Shown one piece after another: positions 26,283-35,503 of a stretch of DNA of 64,000 nucleotides. Every line of letters starts with the position of its first letter. The stretch's first letter is position 1. Origin of the DNA: Gemmatimonas aurantiaca (GTDB taxonomy: Bacteria; Gemmatimonadota; Gemmatimonadetes; Gemmatimonadales; Gemmatimonadaceae); the NCBI RefSeq assembly GCF_037190085.1, contig NZ_JBBCJO010000005.1, positions 310,001 to 374,000 on the forward strand. Direction: 5' to 3'. Below the pieces are notes generated by a model. The model searched no databases. It saw only the letters and a list, made by a program, of their open reading frames with translations, and was not told the origin of the DNA. A program made the position numbers and the translations under genes.

Positions 26283-27341
26283 TTGGCGCGCATCGCCGTG
26301 GATGCCATGGGGGGCGACTTCGCTCCCCGGGCCCCCATCGCGGGTGCGCTCCTTGCGCTCGGAGCGCTGCCCCCGCACCACCAGATTGAACTGATCGGCC
26401 AGACGGCCGTCATCGAATCCGAGCTCGACGCCCTCCTGCGTGGCGAGCTCGCCGAGCTGGCGCACGTCCGCGATCGCATCACGATCGTCGAGGCTCCCGA
26501 TGTCATCGAGATGTCGGACAAGCCCGCCGCGGCCCTGCGCCGGAAGCCCAACAGCTCCATGGTCGTCGGCGTCAAACGCGTCGCCGAAGGCGAGGCCCAG
26601 GGCTTCGTGTCCGCCGGCAGCACCGGCGCCCAGATGGCCATCTCGCTGATGGTGCTCCGGCTGCACGCCGGCATCACGCGCCCCGCCATCGGCGCCATCT
26701 TCCCGTCGGCCAAACAGCCGGTCCTCGTGCTCGACGTCGGCGCCAATGTCGACTGCGCCCCCGAGGAGCTCGTCCAGTTCGCGCGCATCGGTACCGTCTA
26801 CGCCAAAGCGCTGCTCGGTCGTGACAACCCGGCCATCGGTCTCCTCTCCATCGGTGAGGAAGCCGAGAAGGGCAATCTCGCCGTCAAGGAAGCCCACCAG
26901 CGGCTGCTCGGCGCCGGTCTCAATTTCCTCGGCAATGTCGAAGGTCGGGATCTGCCCAAGGGAGCCTGCGACCGGGGGCTCATCGATGTCGTGGTGTGTG
27001 ATGGATTCACCGGCAATATCCTGCTCAAGTTCTACGAGAGCATCGGCCCCTTCCTGATCGGCATGGTCTCGAAGGTGGGGCAGCTCGATCCGCGGCAGGT
27101 CATGGGTTCCCTCAAACAGTTCGATGTCGACGAGTACGGAGGATCCCCGCTGCTGGGTGTGCGCGGCGTCTCCGTGATCTCGCACGGCAAGAGCTCACCG
27201 AAGGCCATCAAGAATGCCATCTCCGTCGCCGTGCGTGCGTGGGAGTCGGGTATGACCGACGAGATCGGTCGCCGCCTCGCCGAATCCGTTCCCGAGGCGC
27301 CTGCGGCGCCGGCCGCACCCGTCACGGGTCCGGCCAAGTGA
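26283..27341 (+). CDS. plsX: Phosphate acyltransferase
   Basis: A 352-residue peripheral enzyme that makes acyl-phosphate from acyl-ACP for phospholipid synthesis. IAVDAMGGDFAP marks the N-terminus, then KPNSSMVVGVKRVAEGEAQGFVSAGSTGAQM and IGLLSIGEEAEKGN, GNVEGRDLPKG and FTGNILLKFYESIG further on. No ATG fits; the TTG at 26,283 gives the correct N-terminus, so a TTG start is inferred. A Pro/Ala-rich tail closes the protein. GTGA overlap with fabH. Confidence 0.95.
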   Translation: MARIAVDAMGGDFAPRAPIAGALLALGALPPHHQIELIGQTAVIESELDALLRGELAELAHVRDRITIVEAPDVIEMSDKPAAALRRKPNSSMVVGVKRVAEGEAQGFVSAGSTGAQMAISLMVLRLHAGITRPAIGAIFPSAKQPVLVLDVGANVDCAPEELVQFARIGTVYAKALLGRDNPAIGLLSIGEEAEKGNLAVKEAHQRLLGAGLNFLGNVEGRDLPKGACDRGLIDVVVCDGFTGNILLKFYESIGPFLIGMVSKVGQLDPRQVMGSLKQFDVDEYGGSPLLGVRGVSVISHGKSSPKAIKNAISVAVRAWESGMTDEIGRRLAESVPEAPAAPAAPVTGPAK

Positions 27342-28333
27342 AGCGCCCCATCGCGTATATCGCCGGGACGGGACATGCCGTGCCGCGTCGTGTCGTCACC
27401 AATGCCGACATCGCGGCCATGGGCGTCGACACCAGCGACGAATGGATCATCGAGCGCACCGGCATCCGGGAACGACGCATCGCGGGAGAGGGTGAGTCGC
27501 TCACGTCGATCGCTGCCGAAGCCGCCCGTCAGGCCATGGCCCGCGCGGGTGTGCAGCCGGGTGAGATCGACATCATCATCCTCGGCACGGCCTCGCCCGA
27601 CCATCTGCTGCCGGCTACGGCCGTGGAAGTGCAGACGGCGCTGGGTTGCGCCCGCGCGGCCGCGTTCGATCTGTCGGCCGCCTGCTCGGGATGGTTGTAC
27701 AGCACGATCGTGGCCGAATCGCTCATCGCCCATGGCACCGCCGATACGGTGCTCGTGATCGGCGCCGAGCGGTTGAGCGGGATCGTCGACTGGACCGACC
27801 GCAACACCTGCATCGTGTTCGGCGATGGTGCGGGCGCGACCGTGATGCGTCGTACCGAGAAGGCGCAGCAGCGTGGCGTGCTTTCGAGCTTCATGCGTTC
27901 CGACGGCGCACTGGCCGAACTGCTCTGGCGTCCGGCCGGCGGTGGCGTGACCCCGTTCTCGCCCGAGACCTTCGCGCAGCGGAAGCACTATGTGCACATG
28001 TCGGGACGCGAAGTGTTCAAACACGCCGTGCGCTCGATGGCCGAAGCCACCGATCGGGCGCTCGACGCCGCGCGTCTCACCGCCGCCGATGTGGATCTGC
28101 TCATTCCGCACCAGGCCAACGTGCGCATCATCGAAGCCACGGCGAAACACGCCGGCATCTCGATGGACAAGGTGTTCGTCAATGTCGACCGCTTCGGCAA
28201 CACCTCTGCGGCCTCCATTCCGATCGCGCTGAACGATGCCGTCGAACAGGGACGGGTGAAGGAAGGCATGACGGTGCTGTTCGCCGCCTTCGGGGCCGGC
28301 TTCACGTGGGGTTCGCTGGTCGTCCGTTTCTGA
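27338..28333 (+). CDS. fabH: 3-oxoacyl-ACP synthase III
   Basis: A 331-residue condensing enzyme that starts fatty-acid synthesis from acyl-CoA and malonyl-ACP. Catalytic residues are Cys116 (LSAACSGWLY), His258 (IPHQANVRI) and Asn288 (GNTSAAS). The ERTGIRERRIA motif near residue 39 is typical. GTG start overlaps the plsX stop. Confidence 0.96.
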   Translation: MKRPIAYIAGTGHAVPRRVVTNADIAAMGVDTSDEWIIERTGIRERRIAGEGESLTSIAAEAARQAMARAGVQPGEIDIIILGTASPDHLLPATAVEVQTALGCARAAAFDLSAACSGWLYSTIVAESLIAHGTADTVLVIGAERLSGIVDWTDRNTCIVFGDGAGATVMRRTEKAQQRGVLSSFMRSDGALAELLWRPAGGGVTPFSPETFAQRKHYVHMSGREVFKHAVRSMAEATDRALDAARLTAADVDLLIPHQANVRIIEATAKHAGISMDKVFVNVDRFGNTSAASIPIALNDAVEQGRVKEGMTVLFAAFGAGFTWGSLVVRF

Positions 28334-28394
28334 CGCATCGGGTCTTGCTGATGCCTCTTCATTCGCTTCACCGTTGCACGCGGGTGTTCTGACG

Positions 28395-29345
28395 ATGGCT
28401 ACGGAATTCGTCCTGCTGCTGCCGGGGCAGGGATCGCAGAAAGTGGGCATGGGCAAGGATCTCTACGACGCGTTCCCCACGGCCCGCGAGATCTTTCATG
28501 CCGTGGACGATGCGGTGGGCAGTGCGCTGTCCACGCTGGCCTTCGAAGGCCCCGCCGATGAGCTCACCCGCACGCTGAATGCGCAGCCCGCGCTGCTCGC
28601 GCACAGTGCCGCCGTGTGGAGCGTCGTGAAGGACGCCATCGGCGATCGGCTGCGGGCCGCGGCCGGTCATTCGCTGGGTGAGTTCTCCGCGTATCATGTC
28701 GCCGGCGCGCTCGACGTGTCGGGCGCCGCGCGTATCGTGCGGCAGCGCGGCACGCTGATGTACGAGCAGGGCATCGCACGACCTGGTGCCATGGCCGCCA
28801 TCCTCGGCGTACTCACGGCGAGCATCGACGAGCTGTGTGCGCAGGCCACCGCGGAGCGCGGACTCGTCGTGCCGGCCAACTACAACAGCGAAGAGCAGGT
28901 GGTCATCTCGGGTGAAGTGGCGGGCGTGGAGCGCGCCATGGAACTGGCCCGGGAGGCCGGTGCGAAGCGCTGCCTGCCGTTGCCGGTGAGCGGCGCGTTT
29001 CATTCGCCGCTGATGGCTCCCGCCGCGAGTGGCCTGGCCGCCGCGCTCGATGCCGAAACCTGGCAGGACCCACGCGTACCCGTCGTGGCCAATGTGAATG
29101 CCGAGGCCATCACCGATGCCGCCACCGCGCGCGCGCTGCTCGTGCAGCAGCTCACCGCGCCCGTGCGGTGGACGCGCGTGATGCACACGCTCGCCGAGCG
29201 CCATCCCGACGCCACGTTCGTGGAGATCGGTGCCGGCGCGGTGCTGACGGGGCTGGCGCGCCGTATCGCGCCGTCGGTGAAGACGATGGCCTGCGGCACG
29301 GTGGCCGAGGTGGAGAAGCTGCTCGAACTCGCTCAGGGAGCCTGA
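28395..29345 (+). CDS. fabD: Malonyl-CoA:ACP transacylase
   Basis: A 316-residue enzyme that loads malonyl onto ACP. LLPGQGSQKVGMG near the start; the nucleophile is Ser93 in GHSLGEFSAY; the PVSGAFHSPLM motif holds the active-site His. Start ATG at 28,395 gives the normal N-terminus. The stop overlaps the fabG ATG. Confidence 0.96.
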   Translation: MATEFVLLLPGQGSQKVGMGKDLYDAFPTAREIFHAVDDAVGSALSTLAFEGPADELTRTLNAQPALLAHSAAVWSVVKDAIGDRLRAAAGHSLGEFSAYHVAGALDVSGAARIVRQRGTLMYEQGIARPGAMAAILGVLTASIDELCAQATAERGLVVPANYNSEEQVVISGEVAGVERAMELAREAGAKRCLPLPVSGAFHSPLMAPAASGLAAALDAETWQDPRVPVVANVNAEAITDAATARALLVQQLTAPVRWTRVMHTLAERHPDATFVEIGAGAVLTGLARRIAPSVKTMACGTVAEVEKLLELAQGA

Positions 29346-30148
29346 TGATGACGACATCCTCGACCACATCCACGACCGCTTCCACGACTGCACAGGGCGC
29401 GCGGATCGATCTGACGGGACGCGTTGCGCTCGTGACGGGTTCGACGCGCAGCATCGGTCTCGCGATCGCAGAGACCCTGGCCCGGGCCGGCGCCCGGGTG
29501 GCCATCACCGGACGCGATGCCGCGCGCGCGGCCGAAGTGGCGCGTCAGATCAGCGAAGCCACCGGTGTCGAAGCGCGGGGGTATGCCGCCGATGTGTCCG
29601 ACACCGCGCAGGCCACGGCGCTCGTCGAAGCGGTCGAGAAGGATTTTGGACAGCTCGACATTCTCGTGAACAATGCCGGGCTCACGCGCGACAACCTGAT
29701 GATGCGCATCAAGGACGAAGACTGGGATGCGGTCATCGATGCGAATCTGCGCGGCGCCTTCGCCACCTGCCGGGCCGCCACGCGCGGCATGATGAAGCGC
29801 CGCTGGGGCCGCATCATCAACATGGCCAGCGTGGTGGGCATCATGGGCAACAAGGGGCAGGTGAACTACGCCGCGAGCAAGGCGGGACTGATCGGCATGA
29901 CCAAGTCCATCGCCCGGGAACTCGCGTCGCGGAACATCCTGGCCAACGTCGTGGCGCCGGGCTTCATCGAAACGGACATGACGGCGGCGATGACACCGGA
30001 GGCCCGGGCCTCGCTCAGCGCGGACATTCCGCTCGAGCGACTGGGCACGCCGGACGATGTGGCGGGCATCGTACTGGTGCTCGCATCCGATCTGACCAAC
30101 TATGTGACCGGTCAGGTCTTTGTGGTGGACGGCGGCCTGGCAATGTGA
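29345..30148 (+). CDS. fabG: 3-oxoacyl-ACP reductase
   Basis: A 267-residue SDR that reduces 3-oxoacyl-ACP with NADPH. The cofactor loop is VALVTGSTRSIG, followed by NNAGLTRDN; catalytic Ser162, Tyr175 and Lys179 (NYAASK) are present, and the C-terminal VTGQVFVVDGGLAM is standard. The first ~18 residues are Thr/Ser-rich and absent from most homologues; an ATG one codon later is also possible. Confidence 0.95.
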   Translation: MMTTSSTTSTTASTTAQGARIDLTGRVALVTGSTRSIGLAIAETLARAGARVAITGRDAARAAEVARQISEATGVEARGYAADVSDTAQATALVEAVEKDFGQLDILVNNAGLTRDNLMMRIKDEDWDAVIDANLRGAFATCRAATRGMMKRRWGRIINMASVVGIMGNKGQVNYAASKAGLIGMTKSIARELASRNILANVVAPGFIETDMTAAMTPEARASLSADIPLERLGTPDDVAGIVLVLASDLTNYVTGQVFVVDGGLAM

Positions 30149-30281
30149 CGCTCGCGTCGGGTCGGGTTCCGCAGCCGGGAATTCTCCCTTCGGGGTGCTC
30201 CGGCCGGACCCTCCCTGTGGTGCAGCACACCGGCTAACTTCCCCTTTCTCACTCTCAAACAACTCCAGAGGAACACCTCCC

Positions 30282-30521
30282 ATGGCGGATCACGCGTCGA
30301 AGATCAAGGACATCATCGAGAAGGAACTCGGCGTGGAGCGCGAGAAGCTGACCCCCGAAGCGAGCTTCATCGAGGACCTCGGTGCCGACTCGCTCGACAT
30401 CGTCGAGCTGGTCATGGAGTTCGAGAAGGAGTTCAACATCGACATCCCCGACGAGGACGCCGAGAAGCTCCGCACGGTGGGTGACGCGGTCGCCTATCTC
30501 GAGGCGAAGGTCGGCGGCTGA
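30282..30521 (+). CDS. acpP: Acyl carrier protein
   Basis: A 79-residue acidic protein. The phosphopantetheine site is Ser37 in EDLGADSLDIVELVM. Ribosome site AGAGGA lies 8 bases before the ATG. The 133-base gap after fabG may hold its own promoter, common for acpP, but I could not pick a clear one. TGA overlaps fabF. Confidence 0.97.
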   Translation: MADHASKIKDIIEKELGVEREKLTPEASFIEDLGADSLDIVELVMEFEKEFNIDIPDEDAEKLRTVGDAVAYLEAKVGG

Positions 30522-31762
30522 TGCGGCGGCGGGTCGTCGTCACGGGGCTCGGGGCGGTCACGCCCGTCGGAAACGACGTGGCGACGACTTGGCAGTCGCT
30601 GCTGGCAGGGGTGTCCGGCGGGGCACCGATCACGAAGTTCGATGCCAGCACCTTCAAGGTGCAGTTCGCCTGTGAAGTGAAGGGCTTCGATGTGTCACCA
30701 TACATGGACCGCAAGGAAGCCAAGCGGGCGGACCTGTACACGCAGTACGCCATGGCGGCGTCGGTGCAGGCGATGCAGGACGCCGGGTTGTCCGAAGGGG
30801 GCTTCGTGCCCGAGGACTGCGGCGTCATCATCGGCAGCGGTATCGGTGGCCTGGCCACGATGGAAGAGCAGCACACGGTGCTGATGACGTCGGGCAACAG
30901 GCGCATCTCGCCCTTCTTCGTGCCCATGTACATCGCCGATATCGCCGCCGGTGTGGTGTCCATGCGTTTCGGCGCCAAGGGTCCCAACTTCGCCACCGTC
31001 TCCGCGTGCTCCACGAGTGCGCATGCGGTGGGCGAGGCCTTCCGCACCATCGCCTATGGCGACGCGGATGTCATGATTGCCGGCGGTTCCGAAGCCTCGG
31101 TGTTGCCGATGGCCATCGGTGGCTTCGCGAACATGACGGCGCTCTCGGAGCGCAACGATTCACCGGCCACCGCGTCGCGGCCGTTCGATGCCACGCGCGA
31201 TGGTTTCGTGCTCGGTGAAGGCGCCGGTGTGGTCGTGCTCGAGGAACTCGAGCACGCCCGTCGCCGCGGCGCGCGCATCTACGGCGAAGTGGTGGGCTAC
31301 GGTGCCACCGGCGATGCGTATCATCTCACCGGCCAGCCGGACGCGCACGAAGGGCTGCAGCGCGCCATGCGCAAGGCCATCAAGGATGCCGGCATCGCGC
31401 TCACCGATGTCGATTACGTGAACGCGCACGGCACGTCCACACCGCTCAACGATCCCAACGAGATCAAGGCGATCAAGACGGTCTTCGGCGACCATGCGTG
31501 GAAGTTGTCGGTCAGCTCCACCAAGTCGGCCACCGGGCACATGCTCGGCGCCGCGGGTGGCGTGGAATTCATCGCCTGTGCGCTTGCCATTCGCGACGGC
31601 ATGATCCCACCCACCATCAATCACGCGACTCCCGATCCCGAGTGCGATCTCGACATCACCCCGAACGTGCCCAAGGCCCGTCCGGTGAACGTCGCGATCT
31701 CCAACAGCTCCGGGTTCGGTGGTCACAACGTCTCGATCGCGCTCCGACGGTGGACCGAATAG
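30521..31762 (+). CDS. fabF: 3-oxoacyl-ACP synthase II
   Basis: A 413-residue elongating condensing enzyme. The catalytic triad is Cys163 (SACSTSAHAVGEA), His303 (NAHGTSTPLND) and His340 (KSATGHMLGAAGG). The N-terminal RRRVVVTGLGAVTPVGND is as in the family. The last gene of the fab cluster; its stop lies 22 bases before mqnE. Confidence 0.96.
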   Translation: MRRRVVVTGLGAVTPVGNDVATTWQSLLAGVSGGAPITKFDASTFKVQFACEVKGFDVSPYMDRKEAKRADLYTQYAMAASVQAMQDAGLSEGGFVPEDCGVIIGSGIGGLATMEEQHTVLMTSGNRRISPFFVPMYIADIAAGVVSMRFGAKGPNFATVSACSTSAHAVGEAFRTIAYGDADVMIAGGSEASVLPMAIGGFANMTALSERNDSPATASRPFDATRDGFVLGEGAGVVVLEELEHARRRGARIYGEVVGYGATGDAYHLTGQPDAHEGLQRAMRKAIKDAGIALTDVDYVNAHGTSTPLNDPNEIKAIKTVFGDHAWKLSVSSTKSATGHMLGAAGGVEFIACALAIRDGMIPPTINHATPDPECDLDITPNVPKARPVNVAISNSSGFGGHNVSIALRRWTE

Positions 31763-31784
31763 GGTCGTCGGGACGTGAAACGAG

Positions 31785-33056
31785 GTGACGCGCGGCCTGT
31801 CCGCCGCGCCAACGTCCGGGTACGTCCTGATGCCGCTTGCTGTGCCGTTCGATCTGTCCCGATTGCGTGATCCGGCGCTCCTTCCGATCGGCGAAAAGCT
31901 GATCGCCGGGGAGCGCCTCTCCGTTGCCGACGGGATCACGCTCTTCCGGTCGCCCGATCTGCTGGGGGTCGGTGCGATGGCCGATGCCGCCAACCGGGCG
32001 CGTCACGGCGACCGCGTGACGTTCGCGTCCAACCAGCACATCAATCCCACCAACGTCTGCATCCTGCGCACGACGTGCACCTTCTGCGGGTATGCACGGC
32101 TGCCCAAGGAAGAAGGCGCGTATCGGTACTCGCTCGACCAGGTGCTCGCCGAATCCGATCGTGCCGACGGCACGATCACGCGCGAGTTCCACATCGTCGG
32201 CGGGCTCGACATGCAGACGGGGCTCGAGTACTACACGACGATGTTCCGCGCGCTCAAGGCGCGGCATCCGCAGGTGCACATCAAGGCGCTGACGGCGGTC
32301 GAGATCGCGCACATCGCGCGCATCGAGAAGATGAGTCGCGCCGACGTGCTCACCGCGTTGCGCGATGCAGGGCTCGACACGCTGCCCGGTGGCGGCGCGG
32401 AAACGTTCAGTGCGGCCGTGCGGGACGTCATCGCGTCGAAGAAGCTGGGCGGCACCGACTTCATCGACGTGCACCGCACCGCGCACCAGCTGGGAATCCG
32501 CTCCAACTGCACGATGCTCTACGGTCACGTGGAGACCATCGAGGATCGCATGGAGCATCTGGCCATGCTGCGCGACCTGCAGGACGAGACGGGCGGATTC
32601 CTGGCCTACATTCCGCTGGCCTATCATCCCGACGACAACGAACTGGGCAAGACACTCGGCCGGCAGGGTACCTCCACCACCGGTGCCGACGACCTGCGCA
32701 ATCTCGCCGTGGGGCGGCTGTTCCTCGACAACTTCGAGCACATCAAGTCGCACTGGATCATGGTGACGTCGGCCGTCTCCCAGCTGGCGCTGCATTTCGG
32801 CGTGAACGACATCGAAGGCACCGTGGTGCGCGAGAAGATCTATCACGCGGTGGGTGCGCACACGCCGCAGGGGATGACGCTGCCGCAGTTGCTCAAGCTC
32901 ATTCGCGGGGCGGGGAAGGTGCCCGCCGAGCGGGACTCGTTCTACAACGTGCTGCGGGAGTTCGGTCCCGACGACACCGGCGAAACAGGCGAAGCGGGTG
33001 AAGCAGGCGACACGCCGGATGGCGTGTCTGCCGATCTCACCGCCGTGGCATCCTGA
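31785..33056 (+). CDS. mqnE: Aminofutalosine synthase, radical SAM
   Basis: A 423-residue enzyme of the futalosine menaquinone pathway, which joins the MqnA product to SAM to give aminofutalosine. The radical-SAM cysteines are in NVCILRTTCTFCGYAR, so spacing is C-X5-C-X2-C; in MqnC here it is C-X3-C-X2-C. EFHIVGGLDMQTGLEYY and LPGGGAETFS are typical. GTG at 31,785 is used as start; an ATG 15 codons later is possible. The last ~25 residues are Gly/Glu-rich and variable. Confidence 0.88.
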   Translation: MTRGLSAAPTSGYVLMPLAVPFDLSRLRDPALLPIGEKLIAGERLSVADGITLFRSPDLLGVGAMADAANRARHGDRVTFASNQHINPTNVCILRTTCTFCGYARLPKEEGAYRYSLDQVLAESDRADGTITREFHIVGGLDMQTGLEYYTTMFRALKARHPQVHIKALTAVEIAHIARIEKMSRADVLTALRDAGLDTLPGGGAETFSAAVRDVIASKKLGGTDFIDVHRTAHQLGIRSNCTMLYGHVETIEDRMEHLAMLRDLQDETGGFLAYIPLAYHPDDNELGKTLGRQGTSTTGADDLRNLAVGRLFLDNFEHIKSHWIMVTSAVSQLALHFGVNDIEGTVVREKIYHAVGAHTPQGMTLPQLLKLIRGAGKVPAERDSFYNVLREFGPDDTGETGEAGEAGDTPDGVSADLTAVAS

Positions 33057-33067
33057 GGGAGCGGGGC

Positions 33068-33916
33068 ATGCTGCGCGTCGGACGCATCCGCTACATCAAC
33101 TGCTATCCCGTGTACGGGGCGATCGATCGGGGGATCGTACCGCTGGAGGGAACGCTCGTGAACGGCGTACCCACCGATCTCAATCGCCTGATGGCGGCCG
33201 GTGAGCTCGACGTCAGTGTGGTCTCGGCGGTGGAGTACGCACGCGATGCGACGCAGTTGCTGCTGCTGCCCGAGATCGGCATCACCAGCGACGGTCCGGT
33301 GCGCAGCGTCATGCTGTTCAGCAAGCGCGCGCCGCAGGACCTCGGCGGACGTCGGGTGGTCGTGAGTCGCAGCAGCATGACATCGGTGGCGCTGCTCGAA
33401 CTGCTGTTCGAACACGTGTGGCGGTGTCGCCCGGAATTCGTGCCCGGCGATGCCGAGCTGTCGGACATCGCCCGCTTCGAAGAGGAAACGCACGACGCGC
33501 GCCTGGTGATCGGCGACGCCGCGCTCAAGCTGTTCGATGAAAGCGCACGCGGCGGTCCGTGGGCCGAACGGTATCCCTGGCGTGAAGACCTCGGCGCGGT
33601 ATGGAAGCAGTGGACCGGTCTGCCGTTCGTGTTTGCCGTGTGGGTGGCGCGTCGTACCACGCCGGTGCACGCCTCGTTGTCGGCGCACGCGTCGCTCATC
33701 GCCTCGCGCGATTGGGGACTCGATCATCTCGATGTCCTCGCCCAGCAGGCGGCGGAAACCAGCGGTGTGCCGCTCGACACGTGCACCGAGTATTTCGCCG
33801 GACTCGACTATCGTCTGTCGTACCCGCATCTCGCGGGGCTCACCGAATTTTTCCGTCGGCTGGTGTTGGCAGGCCGCGTTCCCAATGGAACGCTTGCCTT
33901 CCTGCCCGCCGCCTGA
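33068..33916 (+). CDS. mqnA: Chorismate dehydratase
   Basis: A 282-residue enzyme of the MqnA/MqnD periplasmic-binding-like fold that dehydrates chorismate to 3-enolpyruvylbenzoate, the first step of the futalosine route. RVGRIRYINCYPVYGAID is a strong family N-terminus; SVVSAVEYARDATQLLLLP and SRSSMTSVALLELLF (ligand loop) follow. Its place between mqnE and mqnC supports MqnA rather than MqnD. Confidence 0.9.
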   Translation: MLRVGRIRYINCYPVYGAIDRGIVPLEGTLVNGVPTDLNRLMAAGELDVSVVSAVEYARDATQLLLLPEIGITSDGPVRSVMLFSKRAPQDLGGRRVVVSRSSMTSVALLELLFEHVWRCRPEFVPGDAELSDIARFEEETHDARLVIGDAALKLFDESARGGPWAERYPWREDLGAVWKQWTGLPFVFAVWVARRTTPVHASLSAHASLIASRDWGLDHLDVLAQQAAETSGVPLDTCTEYFAGLDYRLSYPHLAGLTEFFRRLVLAGRVPNGTLAFLPAA

Positions 33917-33946
33917 TCGTCTCTTCGCCCGAAACGAGTCGCCACC

Positions 33947-35011
33947 ATGCGTGACCTGCTCGACTTCTACACGAACGCGCCGTTGCTCGAACTGGGAGGC
34001 GAAGCGGACCGCGTCCGCGAGGCCAAACATCCGCACGGCATCGTCACGTACATCGTCGACCGCAACATCAACTACACGAACGTCTGTGTGGCGGATTGCG
34101 GTTTCTGCGCGTTCTATCGCCGGCCGAAAAATGGGGAAGGGTACACGCTCTCCTACGAGCAGATCGGCGCCAAGATCGACGAGACCAAGGCACTGGGCGG
34201 TGTGCAGATCCTGATCCAGGGTGGGCACAATCCGTACATCCCGTTCGAGTGGTATCTCGATCTGATGCGCTACATCAAGCGCTATCACCCCATCCACATC
34301 CATGGCTTCTCGCCGAGTGAAGTGGATTTCTTCGCCACACGTTTCCGCATGGATGCGCGCGACGTGATCCGCGAACTCAAGGCCGCGGGGCTCGACTCCA
34401 TTCCCGGCGGCGGCGGCGAGATCCTGGTGCAGCGGGTGCGCGACATCGCCGCGCCCAAGAAGGCCGGCGCCGATCGCTGGCTCGAGATCATGGAACTCGC
34501 GCACAACGAGGGGATGAAGACCTCGGTCACGATGATGTACGGCATCGGCGAGACACTGGCCGAACGATTGGAGCATCTGCAGCGGGTGCGCGACCTGCAG
34601 GCGCGTACGAACGGCTTCACCGCGTTCATCACCTGGCCGCTGCAGCCGGAGAACACGCCGGCCATGTCGCACATGCCCAAGACCGACGCCACCACGTATC
34701 TGCGCACCGTGGCCATCTCGCGCATCGTGCTGGACAACGTGCCCAATCTCCAGTCGAGCTGGGTGACGATGGGCATGAAGGTGGGGCAGTTGGCGCTGCG
34801 CTTCGGCTGCAACGACTTCGGTTCGCTGATGATCGAGGAGAACGTGGTGTCGGCGGCCAACACCACGCATCGCACGACCATCGACGAACTCGATCGGCTC
34901 ATCGTCGACGCCGGCTTCACGCCCGCGCGTCGGCGCCAGGACTACTCGCTGCTCACGGGCGAGGGCGTCGCACCGGCCGCGCCCATCACCGCATCCACGG
35001 CTGCGGCCTGA
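33947..35011 (+). CDS. mqnC: Cyclic dehypoxanthine futalosine synthase, radical SAM
   Basis: A 354-residue radical SAM enzyme that cyclises dehypoxanthine futalosine. The cluster motif is CVADCGFCAFYR (C-X3-C-X2-C). GGVQILIQGGHNP, IHGFSPSEVDFF and DSIPGGGGEILV are typical of MqnC. Later genes of the pathway (mqnB, mqnD) are not in the window. Confidence 0.92.
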   Translation: MRDLLDFYTNAPLLELGGEADRVREAKHPHGIVTYIVDRNINYTNVCVADCGFCAFYRRPKNGEGYTLSYEQIGAKIDETKALGGVQILIQGGHNPYIPFEWYLDLMRYIKRYHPIHIHGFSPSEVDFFATRFRMDARDVIRELKAAGLDSIPGGGGEILVQRVRDIAAPKKAGADRWLEIMELAHNEGMKTSVTMMYGIGETLAERLEHLQRVRDLQARTNGFTAFITWPLQPENTPAMSHMPKTDATTYLRTVAISRIVLDNVPNLQSSWVTMGMKVGQLALRFGCNDFGSLMIEENVVSAANTTHRTTIDELDRLIVDAGFTPARRRQDYSLLTGEGVAPAAPITASTAAA

Positions 35012-35017
35012 GTATCG

Positions 35018-35503
35018 ATGTCCACCGGTATGCGTGTGGGCGTGGGGTACGATTCGCATCGTTTCGGCGAAGGCGGACCGATGCGACTGGGGGGTATCGA
35101 CATCCCGGCCGACCGGCACTGTGCCGGTCACTCCGACGGCGATGCCATCTGTCATGCCGTCACCGACGCCATTCTCGGTGCCGCGGGACTGGGTGACATC
35201 GGCGAGATGTTTCCCGACACCGACGCGGCCAACAAGGGCAAGGATTCCGTCGTCATGCTCGCGGCAGCCGTGGAGCGGCTGCACGCCGCGGGATGGCGCG
35301 TGGGCAATGTCGATATCACCGTCATCACCCAGCGTCCCAGGATCGGACCGCATCGCAGCGCCATGCGGGAGCGTCTCGCGGCAGTGCTGCAGGTGGACGC
35401 CGGCGATGTCTTCGTGAAAGGCAAGACCAACGAAGGACTCGGGTGGATCGGCCGGGAAGAAGGACTCGGCGTGATCGCCACGGCCACGGTTGTCCGTGCG
35501 TGA
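35018..35503 (+). CDS. ispF: 2-C-methyl-D-erythritol 2,4-cyclodiphosphate synthase
   Basis: A 161-residue enzyme of the MEP isoprenoid pathway, which supplies the prenyl tail of menaquinone. Metal ligands are Asp12 and His14 (GYDSHRF) and His46 in the GHSDGDAICHAVTDA motif. TNEGLGWIGREEG near the C-terminus is standard. The gene is not fused to ispD. Confidence 0.96.
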   Translation: MSTGMRVGVGYDSHRFGEGGPMRLGGIDIPADRHCAGHSDGDAICHAVTDAILGAAGLGDIGEMFPDTDAANKGKDSVVMLAAAVERLHAAGWRVGNVDITVITQRPRIGPHRSAMRERLAAVLQVDAGDVFVKGKTNEGLGWIGREEGLGVIATATVVRA

